Shown: positions 8,574 to 20,449, numbered from the stretch's first letter. The stretch: DNA of 64,000 bases from DYRB01 sp963802205 (GCA_963802205.1 CAWDHW010000032.1:62001-126000), one strand, 5' to 3'. A program made the numbers and translations. Notes: generated from the sequence alone by a model not told the origin.

Positions 8574-10026
8574 TCACTCCAAACCCAGACACAGATACTT
8601 GATGTCCAGGTACTCCTCGATTCCGTACCGCGAACCTTCCCGTCCGAACCCGGACTGTTTGACCCCGCCGAAGGGGGCCACCGCCGTGGAGATGACCCCG
8701 GCATTGACCCCCACCATGCCGTACTCAAGGGCCTCCGCCACCCGCCAGACCCGGGCCAGGTCGCGGCTGTAGAAGTAGGCCGCCAGCCCATACTCGGTGG
8801 CATTGGCCAGGGCAATGGCCTCCGCCTCATCGCCGAAGCGCAACAGCGGTGCCACGGGTCCGAAGGTCTCCTCCCGCGCGATCAACATGTCGGGGGTGAC
8901 GTCCGCCAGCACCGTCGGCTGGTAGAAGGTCCCTCCCAGGGCGTGGCGCGCACCGCCGGCGAGGACCCGCGCCCCCTGCCCTACCGCATCGGCAACCTGG
9001 GACTCGACCTTGGCCAGGGCAGCGGTATCGATCAGCGGCCCCTGGGTGACGCCCGCATCGGTCCCGGGTCCGACCCGCAGCTCCCCGACCCTGGCCGCCA
9101 GGCGCTCGGCGAAGGCGTCGTAGATCCCGGTCTGGACCAGGATGCGGTTGGCGCAGACACAGGTCTGCCCGGAGTTGCGGTACTTGGACTGGAGTGCCCC
9201 CTCCACGGCAGGCTCCAGATCCGCGTCATCGAAGACGATGAATGGCGCGTTTCCTCCCAACTCCAGGGACAGGCGCTTGAGGGTATCGGCGCACTGGCGC
9301 ATCAGGAGCCGCCCGACTTGAGTGGACCCGGTAAAGCTCAACTTGCGCACCGTCGGATTGCCCGTCAGCTCCCCCCCGATGGGTTCGGGCTGGCCCGTGA
9401 CCACGTTGAAGACCCCTGGCGGCAGCCCCGCCCGTTCCGCCAGGACCGCCAGTGCCAGGGCCGACAGGGGGGTCTGTTCCGCCGGCTTCACCACCAGGGT
9501 ACAGCCCGCCGCCAGGGCGGCACCCGCCTTGCGGGTGATCATGGCCACGGGGAAGTTCCAGGGGGTGATGGCGGCACAGACACCCGACCGGCTGCTTGAG
9601 CACCAGAATGCGCCGGCCAGCCTGCTGCGTCGGTATGATGTCGCCGTAGACCCGTCGCCCCTCTTCCGCGAACCAGTCGATGAAGGAGGCACCGTAGGCG
9701 ATCTCCCCGCGGGCCTCGGCAAGCGGCTTGCCCTGTTCCGCGGTCATGATCCGGGCCAGGTCCTCGGCGTGGGCCAGGATCAGGTCATGCCAGCGCCGCA
9801 AGAGCGTGGATCGCTCTGCCGCGGTCAGCCCGCGCCAGGCCGGCCAGGTGTCCTGAGCCGCGGCGACGGCCCGGCGGGTCTCCGCCGCGCCCAGGTCCGG
9901 GACCCGGGCAATGGTTGCCCCGCTGGCCGGGTCGGTCACTGTAAGCCAGCGGTCAGTGTCCCCCTCGATCCAGGCGCCGCCGACATAGCAGCGCTCGCGC
10001 AGGAGGTCTGGGTCTTGAAGCTGCAA
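8574..10026 (-). pseudogene. gabD: NAD(P)-dependent succinate-semialdehyde dehydrogenase, one frameshift
   Basis: The first part (from 10026) reads YVGGAWIEGDTDRWLTVTDPASG to RRILVLKQPVG; the second continues CAAITPWNFPVAMITRK through LELGGNAPFIVFDDADLE, the catalytic-Cys region NSGQTCVCANRILVQ and the C-terminal FGGVKQSGFGREGSRYG. Together they give a full-length aldehyde dehydrogenase of about 480 residues that would oxidise succinate semialdehyde to succinate. The reading frame breaks near 9583, where the coding strand has GGG and the expected protein needs GG. A single homopolymer insertion in an otherwise intact gene suggests a sequencing error, though a real mutation cannot be excluded. 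Confidence 0.85.
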
Positions 10027-10033
10027 GTGTCAC

Positions 10034-12678
<2,645 letters not shown>

Positions 12679-12682
<4 letters not shown>

Positions 12683-13107
12683 GGTTGCTCGCGGAAGGGG
12701 TTCTCGACCGTGACGCCGTCGAAGTCGCGGCCGTCCTGGAGGTCTTCTGTGTAGAGGACTCGGGCCTTGGCGCGCCGGGCGGCCTCAACGATGAGTGCAT
12801 CCCAGATGGAAATCCGATCGCGTCGGTGAAGGGCGATGGCGGCAAGAACCAAGGCGCCGTCCTCCGTCACCAAGGGGTACCGGGCCAGTTCGCGCACCGC
12901 CTGCTCGGCCGTTTCCGGGTCCAGCGGCGTCGCCAGCTTGCGGGTCGCGACGCTGAAGAACTCGCGTAGCACCTGGGTGCTGACCGCCAATTCGCCGTCG
13001 CCGCCGACACGGTCGATCAAGGCGATGGCCTGGGTCTGCCTGATGCCGGCATCCCGGTCGTAGGCGTAGACGAAGACGTTGCTATCGGCGAAATACCGGA
13101 CGGTCAT
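12679..13107 (-). CDS. PIN-domain toxin (VapC-like)
   Basis: A 142-residue PIN domain: RYFADSNVFVYAYDRD near the N-terminus with the first catalytic Asp, Glu in TQVLREFFSVATRK, and the later acidic residues in RISIWDALIVEAARRA and LYTEDLQDG. PIN toxins of this kind are Mg-dependent RNases that cleave tRNA or rRNA. The gene overlaps the preceding RHH gene by 26 bases and its stop overlaps the metH start, so toxin and metH may be cotranslated. Confidence 0.85.
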
Positions 13108-13330
13108 AGATGTCCTCGCGCGTCCAGGTGCGACCCTCGGGCCCCGAACCAGCCGTGGATGCGCGGGCCAAGGTCAGGATGCGATCCGTCGCCTCGCGGG
13201 CCGCGGCCTTGCGATCCGCGTAGCTGTGCAAGAAGTCGCGCACCACGGCGTTGACCGAGGTGTGCTCCGCAACCGCACGCATGCGTGCCCGCTGCAAGGT
13301 TTGGTCGTCGATGCTGATGGTCAGGTTCAT
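13082..13330 (-). CDS. Ribbon-helix-helix antitoxin partner of the PIN toxin
   Basis: About 82 residues from the ATG at 13330: NLTISIDDQTLQRARMRAV then TSVNAVVRDFLHSYA, a ribbon-helix-helix domain, followed by a flexible acidic tail (TWTREDIYDRPVFRR) that in this family wraps the toxin. It overlaps the start of the PIN gene, the usual antitoxin-first order, and the pair probably autorepresses its own promoter. An upstream extension in frame to 13420 has no family resemblance and is unlikely to be translated. Confidence 0.82.
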   Translation of the reverse strand: MNLTISIDDQTLQRARMRAVAEHTSVNAVVRDFLHSYADRKAAAREATDRILTLARASTAGSGPEGRTWTREDIYDRPVFRR

Positions 13331-13454
13331 GGCGTTGAGCCCAAGAGATACCGCAGGCCTAGACTTTAGCACGGGACCCGTGCGTGTGGCAGCTATGCTG
13401 CTTTCAGGTTGGCGCCGCACTGGACGGTAAAGGAACCCTCGCGCCCGGTCGCCT

Positions 13455-13625
13455 TCAAACCCGGATCACACGCCCCGGCGCACACCGCCACCTGCGGATC
13501 GCGGGTCACAGTCGCATGGGTTCGGTCGCCGCCTGGGCGACCAGCAAGCGGTCGAAGGGGTCGTGGTGATGGTCGGACAGTCGCTCCAGCGCCGCGGCTG
13601 GAGCTTCGTGACGAGGCAACCTGGT
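13455..13625 (-). pseudogene. C-terminal remnant of a second vapC toxin gene
   Basis: On the minus strand the codons read LPRHEAPAAALERLSDHHHD then PFDRLLVAQAATEPMRL up to an in-frame stop; in the next frame follows TRDPQVAV, and after one more shift GRVIRV and TGA at 13457-13455. DPFDRLLVAQA is the conserved third acidic block of VapC PIN toxins, and the rest is their usual ending. The N-terminal half, with the first catalytic Asp, is absent and the piece begins about 50 bases after the stop of the Rieske-fusion gene. It is therefore a dead fragment, distinct from the intact PIN gene next door. Confidence 0.7.
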
Positions 13626-13679
13626 GCGAGGAAACGAGGTGCAGGGTCCGCACAGCGAACCCGCAGGGCTTGATGCCCG

Positions 13680-14306
13680 CTACCAATAGGCCAATACCCG
13701 TCCGCCCTCGACCTTGTGCTCGAACAGCCGCAGGGGTCTGTTGCCGATCTCCACGCAGTCGCCACTCTCCACGTCGAAGACCCAGTGGTGCTTGGGGCAG
13801 GTGAGTTTGGTCCCGTCCAGGGCCAGGTGGGGGATGTCTGTGACCTGGTGCGGGCAGCGGGAGTCGTAGACCTTGAGCAGGTCCCCCTTGCGGTAGACGA
13901 ACAGGTGCCGACCCTCGGCGGGGAGGAAGCTGATCTGTCCGTCGGGCAGGTCGGCCAGGGCGGCGATGTCATGCCACTGGGCCGGCGCGTCCAGGTTCTC
14001 CGGGCGGAACTCCGGGATATCCATGGCCAGCAGGATGTCCGTCGCCCAGACGATCTTGGCCAGGCCCAGTACCGGGAAGGCCATGAGCAGGGCATCGATG
14101 ATCTCGTTGGGGCTGGCACCGTTGCGCAGGGCCCGCATGAGGTATTGCTTGAAGCCGGGTTCGGTCTGGACCGCCACCTTGGTGATGACGGAGATCAGGT
14201 CGCGGGTGCGGGGATCGAGGTGGTCGCCGGCCCTCTTGAGGAACTTAAAGTAGGCGCCCATGGCGTCGGGGCGAGTGGCGACCAGATAGTTGAGTGCATC
14301 GCTCAT
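13680..14306 (-). CDS. Carboxymuconolactone-decarboxylase-like / Rieske fusion protein
   Basis: A 208-residue two-domain protein. Residues 1-95 (DHLDPRTRDLISVITKVAVQ, GASPNEIIDALLMAFPVLGL) belong to the carboxymuconolactone decarboxylase/AhpD fold but lack the CxxC redox pair of AhpD. Residues about 105-208 are a Rieske [2Fe-2S] domain with the ligands in SRCPHQVTDIPHL and LTCPKHHWVF (CxH and CxxH). This suggests an electron-transfer or redox-sensing protein rather than a decarboxylase. It lies 100 bases downstream of phaR on the same strand; any link to PHA metabolism is inference. Confidence 0.8.
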   Translation of the reverse strand: MSDALNYLVATRPDAMGAYFKFLKRAGDHLDPRTRDLISVITKVAVQTEPGFKQYLMRALRNGASPNEIIDALLMAFPVLGLAKIVWATDILLAMDIPEFRPENLDAPAQWHDIAALADLPDGQISFLPAEGRHLFVYRKGDLLKVYDSRCPHQVTDIPHLALDGTKLTCPKHHWVFDVESGDCVEIGNRPLRLFEHKVEGGRVLAYW

Positions 14307-14406
14307 GGCGATCTCCTGCGGGTTGGGTTACGACAGGCGCCTGCGGGTGCGGTACCCGGGTGCCGGCGCGGATTATCCGCCCACAGTGGACGTGACGCGA
14401 CTGCGC

Positions 14407-14889
14407 CTAGCTCTGGCCGCCCTTGTCCTTTGCCTTGCCCCGGCCGGTGCCCAGGGGAAAACCGGCAGCGCGCAGGAAGTCCTGCTGCAGATCGGCCCAC
14501 AGCTCGACATTGCGTTGGGTGGCGCGGGTCACGGCCTCCAGCGGGTTCTCGCCCCAGGTCTCCTGCATCTGCTGTTGCTGCTTGGCGAACAGGTCCAGGG
14601 AGTCCTCCAGGTAGCGGGTGAACAGCCCCTGCAGGGTGCCGCCGTAGAAGCGGATGATCTGGGCCAGCATGGTGGCGCTGAACAGCGGCTGACCACCGGA
14701 TTCCTCCTCCAGCATGATCTGGAGAAGGATGGCGCGGGTGATATCCGCGTCATTGGCGGTATCGACGACGCGCAGTGGAATGCAGTGCATCACCAGGTCG
14801 CGCACGTCGGAGACGGTTATGTAACGACTCACTTCCGTGTCGTAGAGACGGCGGTTGGGGTACTTTTTGATAATTCGGGTTGTCGGCAT
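14407..14889 (-). CDS. phaR: Polyhydroxyalkanoate synthesis regulator PhaR
   Basis: About 160 residues. The N-terminal PHB/PHA accumulation regulator DNA-binding domain is clear: TTRIIKKYPNRRLYDTEVSR, YITVSDVRDLV and a C-terminal segment FGGTL-like (FYGGTLQGLFTRYLEDSLDL) with the phasin-like Q-rich stretch FAKQQQQMQETW. PhaR senses PHA granules and represses phasin and granule genes. The start at 14889 begins MPTTRIIKK; an upstream in-frame extension to 15105 has no similarity. It lies downstream of phaA in the same direction. Confidence 0.92.
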   Translation of the reverse strand: MPTTRIIKKYPNRRLYDTEVSRYITVSDVRDLVMHCIPLRVVDTANDADITRAILLQIMLEEESGGQPLFSATMLAQIIRFYGGTLQGLFTRYLEDSLDLFAKQQQQMQETWGENPLEAVTRATQRNVELWADLQQDFLRAAGFPLGTGRGKAKDKGGQS

Positions 14890-15056
14890 GGCTTGGTCCC
14901 TCGGGTCGATCTGAGAGTCGAGACAGGGCCTTAGTGTACCCCAGTGGTCCGCAGTAGCCCCGACTGGGGTAGGGACATTCGGCGCCGAGGGAGCTGCCTG
15001 GGCCCGTCCGCGGCGGGATGCGCCCCGCACCGGGGCGGCCCCGCCTGTCCGGACGG

Positions 15057-16241
15057 TCAGACCCGCTCCACCGCCAGAGCGACGCCCTGGCCGCCACCGA
15101 TGCACAGCGTCGCGAGGCCCTTTTTGGCATCGCGACGCTGCATCTCATAGAGCAGGGAGACCAGGATCCGTGCCCCCGAAGCCCCGATGGGGTGGCCGAT
15201 GGAGATGGCCCCGCCATTCACGTTGACCTTGGAAAGGTCCCAGCCCATTTCGTGGTTGACGGACATGGCCTGCGCCGCGAAGGCCTCGTTGGCCTCGATC
15301 AGGTCCAGGTCCGCCGGGGTCCAGCCGGCCTTCTCCAGGCACTTGGTGGAGGCGGGGATGGGGCCTGTGCCCATGATGGCTGGATCCACACCGACGCTGG
15401 CGAAGGCGACCAGGCGGGCGATGGGCTTGAGACCCAGCGCTGCGGCCTTGGACTCGCTGGTGACGATGACCACGGCGGCGCCGTCGTTGAGCCCGGAGGC
15501 ATTGCCGGCGGTTACGGTGCCTTCCTTGTCAAAGGCCGGGCGTAGCTTGCTGAGGCCCGCCGCAGTGGTCCCTGGACGCGGGAATTCGTCAGTCTTGAAG
15601 ATCAGCGGGTCGCCCTTGCGCTGGGGGATGGTCACCGGGACTATTTCTTCGTCGAAGCGCCCGGCCTTCTGGGCCGCCTCGGTCTTCTGTTGGGAGCCGG
15701 CGGCGAACTCGTCTTGAGCGGCGCGGGTGAAGCCGTACTTCTTGGCAATGTTCTCCGCCGTGGTGCCCATGTGGTAGTTGTTGAAGGCGCACCAAAGCCC
15801 ATCGACGATCATCGTATCGACCATCTTCCAGTCGCCCATGCGCTGGCCCTCACGGGAGCGCGGCAGGGCATGGCAGGACTGGCTCATGCTCTCCTGGCCG
15901 CCGGCGATGACAATCCCGGCGTCGCCGCAGGCGACGGCCTGCATGGCCAAGTGCACTGCCTTGAGCCCGCTGCCGCAGACCTTGTTGATGGTCAGGGCGG
16001 GGACCGTCTGGGGCAGACCGGCCTTGAGGGTCGTCTGGCGGGCGGGGTTCTGGCCGGTGCCAGCGGTGAGCACTTGGCCGAGGATGACCTCATCGACCTG
16101 GTCCGCGGCGATACCGGAGCGCTCCAGCAGGGCCTTGATGACGGTGGCGCCCAACTCGGTGGCGGGCTGGCCGGCCAGGGCTCCGCCGAATGTTCCGACG
16201 GCGGTGCGACCAGCGGCGACGATGACGATGTTCTCGCTCAT
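15057..16241 (-). CDS. phaA: Acetyl-CoA C-acetyltransferase (beta-ketothiolase)
   Basis: A full-length 394-residue thiolase. The acylated nucleophile is in TINKVCGSGLKAVHLA (about Cys89), the base in GGAISIGHPIGASGARI and the second catalytic Cys in TLCIGGGQGVAL. It condenses two acetyl-CoA to acetoacetyl-CoA, the first step of poly-3-hydroxybutyrate synthesis. It is divergent from phaE-phaC across a 175-base region, as in Allochromatium-type PHA loci. No phaB reductase gene is in the window, so reduction of acetoacetyl-CoA must be encoded elsewhere. Confidence 0.95.
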   Translation of the reverse strand: MSENIVIVAAGRTAVGTFGGALAGQPATELGATVIKALLERSGIAADQVDEVILGQVLTAGTGQNPARQTTLKAGLPQTVPALTINKVCGSGLKAVHLAMQAVACGDAGIVIAGGQESMSQSCHALPRSREGQRMGDWKMVDTMIVDGLWCAFNNYHMGTTAENIAKKYGFTRAAQDEFAAGSQQKTEAAQKAGRFDEEIVPVTIPQRKGDPLIFKTDEFPRPGTTAAGLSKLRPAFDKEGTVTAGNASGLNDGAAVVIVTSESKAAALGLKPIARLVAFASVGVDPAIMGTGPIPASTKCLEKAGWTPADLDLIEANEAFAAQAMSVNHEMGWDLSKVNVNGGAISIGHPIGASGARILVSLLYEMQRRDAKKGLATLCIGGGQGVALAVERV

Positions 16242-16353
16242 GGCTAATGCAGTCCTCTGTAGTTGAATGCGGTGGTGTGGGGGTCGGGGCGCCTATCCGG
16301 AATCCGGGGCAATTCCGGCGGCGATTCGCGACGCCAGCGGAGTGTACGCAACT

Positions 16354-16373
16354 TTGTTGCAGTGCACAATTGT
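16354..16373. promoter_or_regulatory. Candidate PhaR operator between phaA and phaE
   Basis: The phaA-phaE intergenic region holds TTGTTGCAGTGCACAATTGT, a partly symmetrical TGC/GCA-rich site about 45 bases before the phaE start. PhaR proteins bind TGC-rich sequences in front of granule genes, and phaR lies next door, so this is a reasonable operator candidate. The assignment rests on composition and position only. Confidence 0.35.
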
Positions 16374-16416
16374 CCGTGTTAGCCTTCTTCGCGGACCACC
16401 ACCGAGGAGTCGAAAC

Positions 16417-17529
16417 ATGTCCGACGCAGGCACTATTTCTAACGATTGGCTGGAGTTACAGCGCAAGTATTGGGAGGGCTGGACGGCGCTGGGGCGCCAG
16501 GCCGGTAACGGCGAGGCCGCACTGACCAACCCCTGGGAGGCCGCCCTGGACCACTGGTGGAAGGCCGTATCCCCCAGCGCCCCGGATCTGTCCCGCGACT
16601 TCATGACCAAAATGATGGATCAGGGCAAGTCCTTCTTCGCCCTGGCCGACGGCTTCACCAAGAATCTTTCCGGAATGCCCGGCTCCGGTTCCGCCGCCAC
16701 CGATGGGTGGAGCGCCCTGACCAAGACCCTGGAGGACATGCAGAAGGCCTTCACCGGCGGGCTCCAGCAGGATGGCGACGAGACCAGCCGCCGCATGATG
16801 GGCTTCTGGGAGATGCCCTACGACAACTGGCAGCGGATGATGTCGTCCATGTCCCTGATGCCAGGGGACCTGTTGCGCAATATGCCGCATAACAAGGTCA
16901 AGGAAGGCTTGAATCAGGCCCTGTCTGCACCCGGCCTCGGCTATACCCGCGAAGAGCAGTCCCAGTACCAGGACCTGATGCGTCGGGGTATCGAGTACCA
17001 GAAGGCCATCCAAGAGTACATGCACTTCTTCTCCGATCTGGGCGCCAAGTCCGTCGCGCGCATGCGGAGCTTCATTGAGACGCGGGACAAGCCCATTGAC
17101 TCGGCACGCGGCCTCTACGACTCATGGGTAAGCTGCTGCGAGGAGGTCTACGCCGAAGAGGTCAAGACCGCCGAGTATGCCCGCGTCAGCGGCCAACTCG
17201 TCAACGCCCAAATGGCGGTCAAACAGCGCATGGCCATCATGGTGGACGAGGCCCTCGGCGGCATGAACATGCCCACACGTAGCGAGCTACGCACCCTTCA
17301 GGACCGCCTGCAGGAGACACGCCGGGAATACAAGGCCCTGCGCCGCGAGGTCGAGATCCTCAAGCGCGAGCTTGGGGCTGCGGCCCCGCGTCCGGCCCTG
17401 GTCAATGTCATCAGCCAGGCCGCTGTCCCCAAGGCGGCTGTTACACCGGCGGTCACGCCAAAGCCCGCCGCCCCCAAGCGGGCCCCGGCCGCGCGCAAGA
17501 CGAGCCCCAAGGCGCCCACCACCAAGTAA
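16417..17529 (+). CDS. phaE: Class III PHA synthase subunit PhaE
   Basis: About 370 residues. The body matches PhaE: NDWLELQRKYWEGWTALG at the N-terminus, MGFWEMPYDNWQRMMSSMSL in the middle and a long helical C-terminal half. The last 60 residues are Ala/Pro/Lys-rich (KPAAPKRAPAARKTSPK), similar to histone-like tails, and may touch DNA or granule surface. PhaE has no catalytic residues and forms the active synthase with PhaC. The start at 16417 follows a purine-rich GAGGAG; codons upstream in frame are non-coding in character. phaC begins 72 bases downstream. Confidence 0.93.
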   Translation: MSDAGTISNDWLELQRKYWEGWTALGRQAGNGEAALTNPWEAALDHWWKAVSPSAPDLSRDFMTKMMDQGKSFFALADGFTKNLSGMPGSGSAATDGWSALTKTLEDMQKAFTGGLQQDGDETSRRMMGFWEMPYDNWQRMMSSMSLMPGDLLRNMPHNKVKEGLNQALSAPGLGYTREEQSQYQDLMRRGIEYQKAIQEYMHFFSDLGAKSVARMRSFIETRDKPIDSARGLYDSWVSCCEEVYAEEVKTAEYARVSGQLVNAQMAVKQRMAIMVDEALGGMNMPTRSELRTLQDRLQETRREYKALRREVEILKRELGAAAPRPALVNVISQAAVPKAAVTPAVTPKPAAPKRAPAARKTSPKAPTTK

Positions 17530-17601
17530 GGCCAGCACCAAGGCGCGCTGGCCTCGTCGGCCCGGCGCGCCATTGCCACCCTATTCGCGAGGAGAAACCA
17601 C

Positions 17602-18669
17602 GTGTTAACCATCGACATCCGGCCCGATAAGCTCAGCGAAGAGATGCTCGACTACAGCCGTAAGCTGGGTCAGGGCATGGAAAATCTGGTCAACGCCGGC
17701 CCCATCGACACCGGCGTCAGCCCGCGCGAGGTCGCCTACACCGAGGACAAGCTGGTCCTCTACCGTTACACGACCCCCGAAGGCGTGACCCCCAGGCCGA
17801 TCCCGCTGCTCATCGTCTACGCCCTGGTCAACCGCCCCTACATGACCGACATCCAGGAGAACCGCTCCACCATCAAGGGGCTGCTCGCCACCGGCCAGGA
17901 CGTCTATCTCATCGACTGGGGCTACCCCGACCAGGCCGACCGCTCTCTGACCATGGACGATTACATCAACGGCTACATCGACCGTTGCGTGGACCACATT
18001 TGCGACGCCCATGGTGTCGACAAAATCAACGTGCTGGGCATCTGCCAAGGCGGAGCCTTCAGTCTTTGCTACAGCTCCCTACACCCGGACAAGGTCAAGA
18101 ATCTGGTCACCATGGTCACCCCGGTGGACTTCCAGACCCCGGACAACCTGCTCTCCGCCTGGGTCCAGCACATCGACATCGACCTGGCCGTGGATACCAT
18201 GGGCAACATCCCCGGTGAATTGCTCAACTGGACCTTCCTGTCGCTGAAGCCCTTCAGCCTCACTGGGCAGAAGTACGTCAACATGGTCGATGTCCTGGGC
18301 GACCAGGACCAGCTCAAGAACTTCCTGCGTATGGAGAAGTGGATCTTCGACAGCCCGGACCAGGCCGGAGAGACGTTCCGCCAGTTCATCAAGGGCTTCT
18401 ACCAGAAGAACGGCTTCATCAACGGCGGCTTCGCGATCGCCGGCCAAGAGGTGGCGTTGAAGAACGTCACCTGCCCCATTCTCAACATCTACGCCCTACA
18501 GGACCACCTGGTGCCGCCGGATGCCTCGCGCGCACTAAAGGGTCGCACCGGGAGCAATGACTACACCGAGCTTGCCTTCCCCGGCGGCCATATCGGCATC
18601 TACGTCAGCGGCAAGGCCCAGAAGGAGGTCACGCCAGCCATCGGCAGGTGGCTGAACGAACGCGGGTAA
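17602..18669 (+). CDS. phaC: Class III PHA synthase catalytic subunit PhaC
   Basis: A 355-residue alpha/beta hydrolase-fold synthase, the usual class III length. The nucleophile is Cys148 in VLGICQGGAFSL (the lipase-box analogue), with the Asp in NIYALQDHLVPP and the His in FPGGHIGIYVSG completing the triad. With PhaE it polymerises 3-hydroxyacyl-CoA into PHA at the granule surface. AGGAG lies just before the GTG codon at 17602. A GC-rich hairpin follows the stop. Confidence 0.96.
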   Translation: MLTIDIRPDKLSEEMLDYSRKLGQGMENLVNAGPIDTGVSPREVAYTEDKLVLYRYTTPEGVTPRPIPLLIVYALVNRPYMTDIQENRSTIKGLLATGQDVYLIDWGYPDQADRSLTMDDYINGYIDRCVDHICDAHGVDKINVLGICQGGAFSLCYSSLHPDKVKNLVTMVTPVDFQTPDNLLSAWVQHIDIDLAVDTMGNIPGELLNWTFLSLKPFSLTGQKYVNMVDVLGDQDQLKNFLRMEKWIFDSPDQAGETFRQFIKGFYQKNGFINGGFAIAGQEVALKNVTCPILNIYALQDHLVPPDASRALKGRTGSNDYTELAFPGGHIGIYVSGKAQKEVTPAIGRWLNERG

Positions 18670-18677
18670 TCCCTAAA

Positions 18678-18698
18678 CCCGGCGGACCTGCCGCCGGG
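18678..18698 (+). terminator. Hairpin after phaC
   Basis: CCCGGCGG at 18678-18685 pairs with CCGCCGGG at 18691-18698, starting eight bases after the phaC stop. There is no T run after it, so it may stabilise the mRNA end or be a weak terminator. Confidence 0.5.
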
Positions 18699-18830
18699 AA
18701 CCTGACCGGGATGGCGTAGGCCATTATAAATGGCCGAGCCTCCCGTCGGCCCCGGTCCTGCCGGTAGACCGAACGGTGGCCCGCGCAGATTCTGTCTACA
18801 TCCTACTGGGATCAATAGCAATAGGCACGC

Positions 18831-19589
18831 TCACCCGGCCCCTCGCTCCCGGTAGCCAGCGAGGACTTCGTTGGCTGGCCCCACCTGCTTTAGACGGCCG
18901 TGGTCCATAAGAACGGCCGTATCGCACATCTTCCGCACCAACTCCTCTGAATGAGAAGCCAGCACTATAATTGCTGCCCGATTGGTAAACTCTAGCAGCC
19001 TCTGACTTGCCTTTTCCAAAAACGCCGCGTCGCCTGCACCAATCCCTTCGTCCATGAGAAGGATGTCGGGATCGATCGACGTCGCAACGGCAAAGGCAAG
19101 CCGCATCCGCATACCAGTAGAGTAAGTGCGAATCGGAACGCTTAAAAAGTCGCCGAGCTCCGTGAATTCGGCAATGTCATCCATACGGTCGTTAATCTGC
19201 TGTCGGGTCAGGCCAAGGAATAGACCCCGCAAAACAATATTCTCATATCCAGTGCTCTCCGGATCCATGCCGAGGGTAATATCGAACAGGGGAACTACGG
19301 ACCCTGTAACCGTGATCCGACCGGCACAGGGCTCATAGATGCCGGCGAGAACTCGCAGCAGAGTCGTTTTCCCGGCCCCGTTGTGGCCAACCAACGCAAT
19401 CCGATCACCATGTCTCAGGGAAAGGTCGACATCGGTCAGGGCATGTACCACCGAGACGCGAGCGGAACCGTGATCCGAGTCAAGATCGCCACCCACCTTT
19501 GTCGCCATCAAGCGCTTTTTCAGCGAGCGCGTACTCGAATCGTAAATCGGGAAGTTGACGGAGACGTTTGCCAATTCGATCGATGCCAC
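18831..19589 (-). CDS. Polysaccharide ABC exporter, ATP-binding protein (Wzt-like)
   Basis: About 252 residues. Walker A is GHNGAGKTTLLRVLAG, signature TYSTGMRMRLAFAVA, Walker B DILLMDEGIGAGDAAF, H-loop VLASHSEEL. It belongs to the Wzt/TagH/KpsT branch but stops after the nucleotide-binding domain, lacking the carbohydrate-binding C-terminal domain of long Wzt proteins, so chain-length signalling through that domain is not expected. I start it at the GTG at 19589 (ASIELANVSVNF), preceded by AGGGGG; an ATG at 19658 would overlap the permease gene. Paired with the permease upstream. Confidence 0.88.
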   Translation of the reverse strand: MASIELANVSVNFPIYDSSTRSLKKRLMATKVGGDLDSDHGSARVSVVHALTDVDLSLRHGDRIALVGHNGAGKTTLLRVLAGIYEPCAGRITVTGSVVPLFDITLGMDPESTGYENIVLRGLFLGLTRQQINDRMDDIAEFTELGDFLSVPIRTYSTGMRMRLAFAVATSIDPDILLMDEGIGAGDAAFLEKASQRLLEFTNRAAIIVLASHSEELVRKMCDTAVLMDHGRLKQVGPANEVLAGYRERGAG

Positions 19590-19597
19590 AAAGCCCC

Positions 19598-20449
19598 CTA
19601 GACCCAGTAAGCGAGACGCCAACGGAATGCGCTGAAGAACAAAAATGTGACTGCCCATCCGACCCCTGTGATGATCAGCGCCACAATCCAGTTCTCAATC
19701 GACGGCAACTGCCCAAGCAGTGGTGCCCGTACAATTTCAAGAAAGTGGTAAAAGGGATTTGCATTAAGCAGCAAAGTCCGCCCTGGAAGCATATCCGGCA
19801 TCCACATCACCGGGGTCATGAAGAATGCCAGTTGCACAATGCTACCGACTATCATCGGTATATCCCGAAAACGAGCGCTCACTAGCCCCAGCAATAGGCC
19901 GATCCAGACACCATTCAACAAAATCAACCCGATTCCAGGGATTGCCGCCAATGTCTTCCAACCCATCTGCACATCCAACACCAGCGCGACAACGATAAAA
20001 ATAACGATGTTATGGCCTGCCTCGATAAAATTGCTCCAGACCATGCGATAGACGTAAATGGACAGCGGAGCCGGGAGCTGGCGGATCATGCCCTCGTTAT
20101 CCATGAAGGCCCGAGCACTGCCACCGATCAATCCGGCCATCAGCCCCCAGACCACAAAACCGCTGGCAAGATAAGGGAGGTACGTGCCCAGCTCCTGCCG
20201 AAATATGCTGCCATACAAAATCCCCAGGGCTGTCACCATAACCCCCATAGAGATTGTGATCCAGAATGGGCCTAGCATGGAGCGCCGATAACGCTGCCGG
20301 ATGTCCTGATAGGCCATAGTCCCCCAAAGGGTCCGTGCCTTCCAACCGTCAGCAAGATCTCCCCAGGCTTTGCGCATAAACAACCGGGACAATCCGAGGC
20401 GTAAATGCGCAATAAGCGAACCAGGCGGATGGGGCGACACGGTGGCCAT
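19598..20449 (-). CDS. Polysaccharide ABC exporter, permease (Wzm/TagG-like)
   Basis: A 283-residue ABC-2-type permease with six hydrophobic segments, e.g. MLGPFWITISMGVMVTALGI, VVWGLMAGLIGG, AFFMTPVMWMPDML, and the family's QRYRRSMLGPFW region. With the adjacent ATPase it would flip lipid-linked glycan across the inner membrane. It ends nine bases before the start of the ATPase gene and lies at the downstream end of the glycosyltransferase cluster, which fits an O-antigen or surface-glycan export role. Confidence 0.88.
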   Translation of the reverse strand: MATVSPHPPGSLIAHLRLGLSRLFMRKAWGDLADGWKARTLWGTMAYQDIRQRYRRSMLGPFWITISMGVMVTALGILYGSIFRQELGTYLPYLASGFVVWGLMAGLIGGSARAFMDNEGMIRQLPAPLSIYVYRMVWSNFIEAGHNIVIFIVVALVLDVQMGWKTLAAIPGIGLILLNGVWIGLLLGLVSARFRDIPMIVGSIVQLAFFMTPVMWMPDMLPGRTLLLNANPFYHFLEIVRAPLLGQLPSIENWIVALIITGVGWAVTFLFFSAFRWRLAYWV

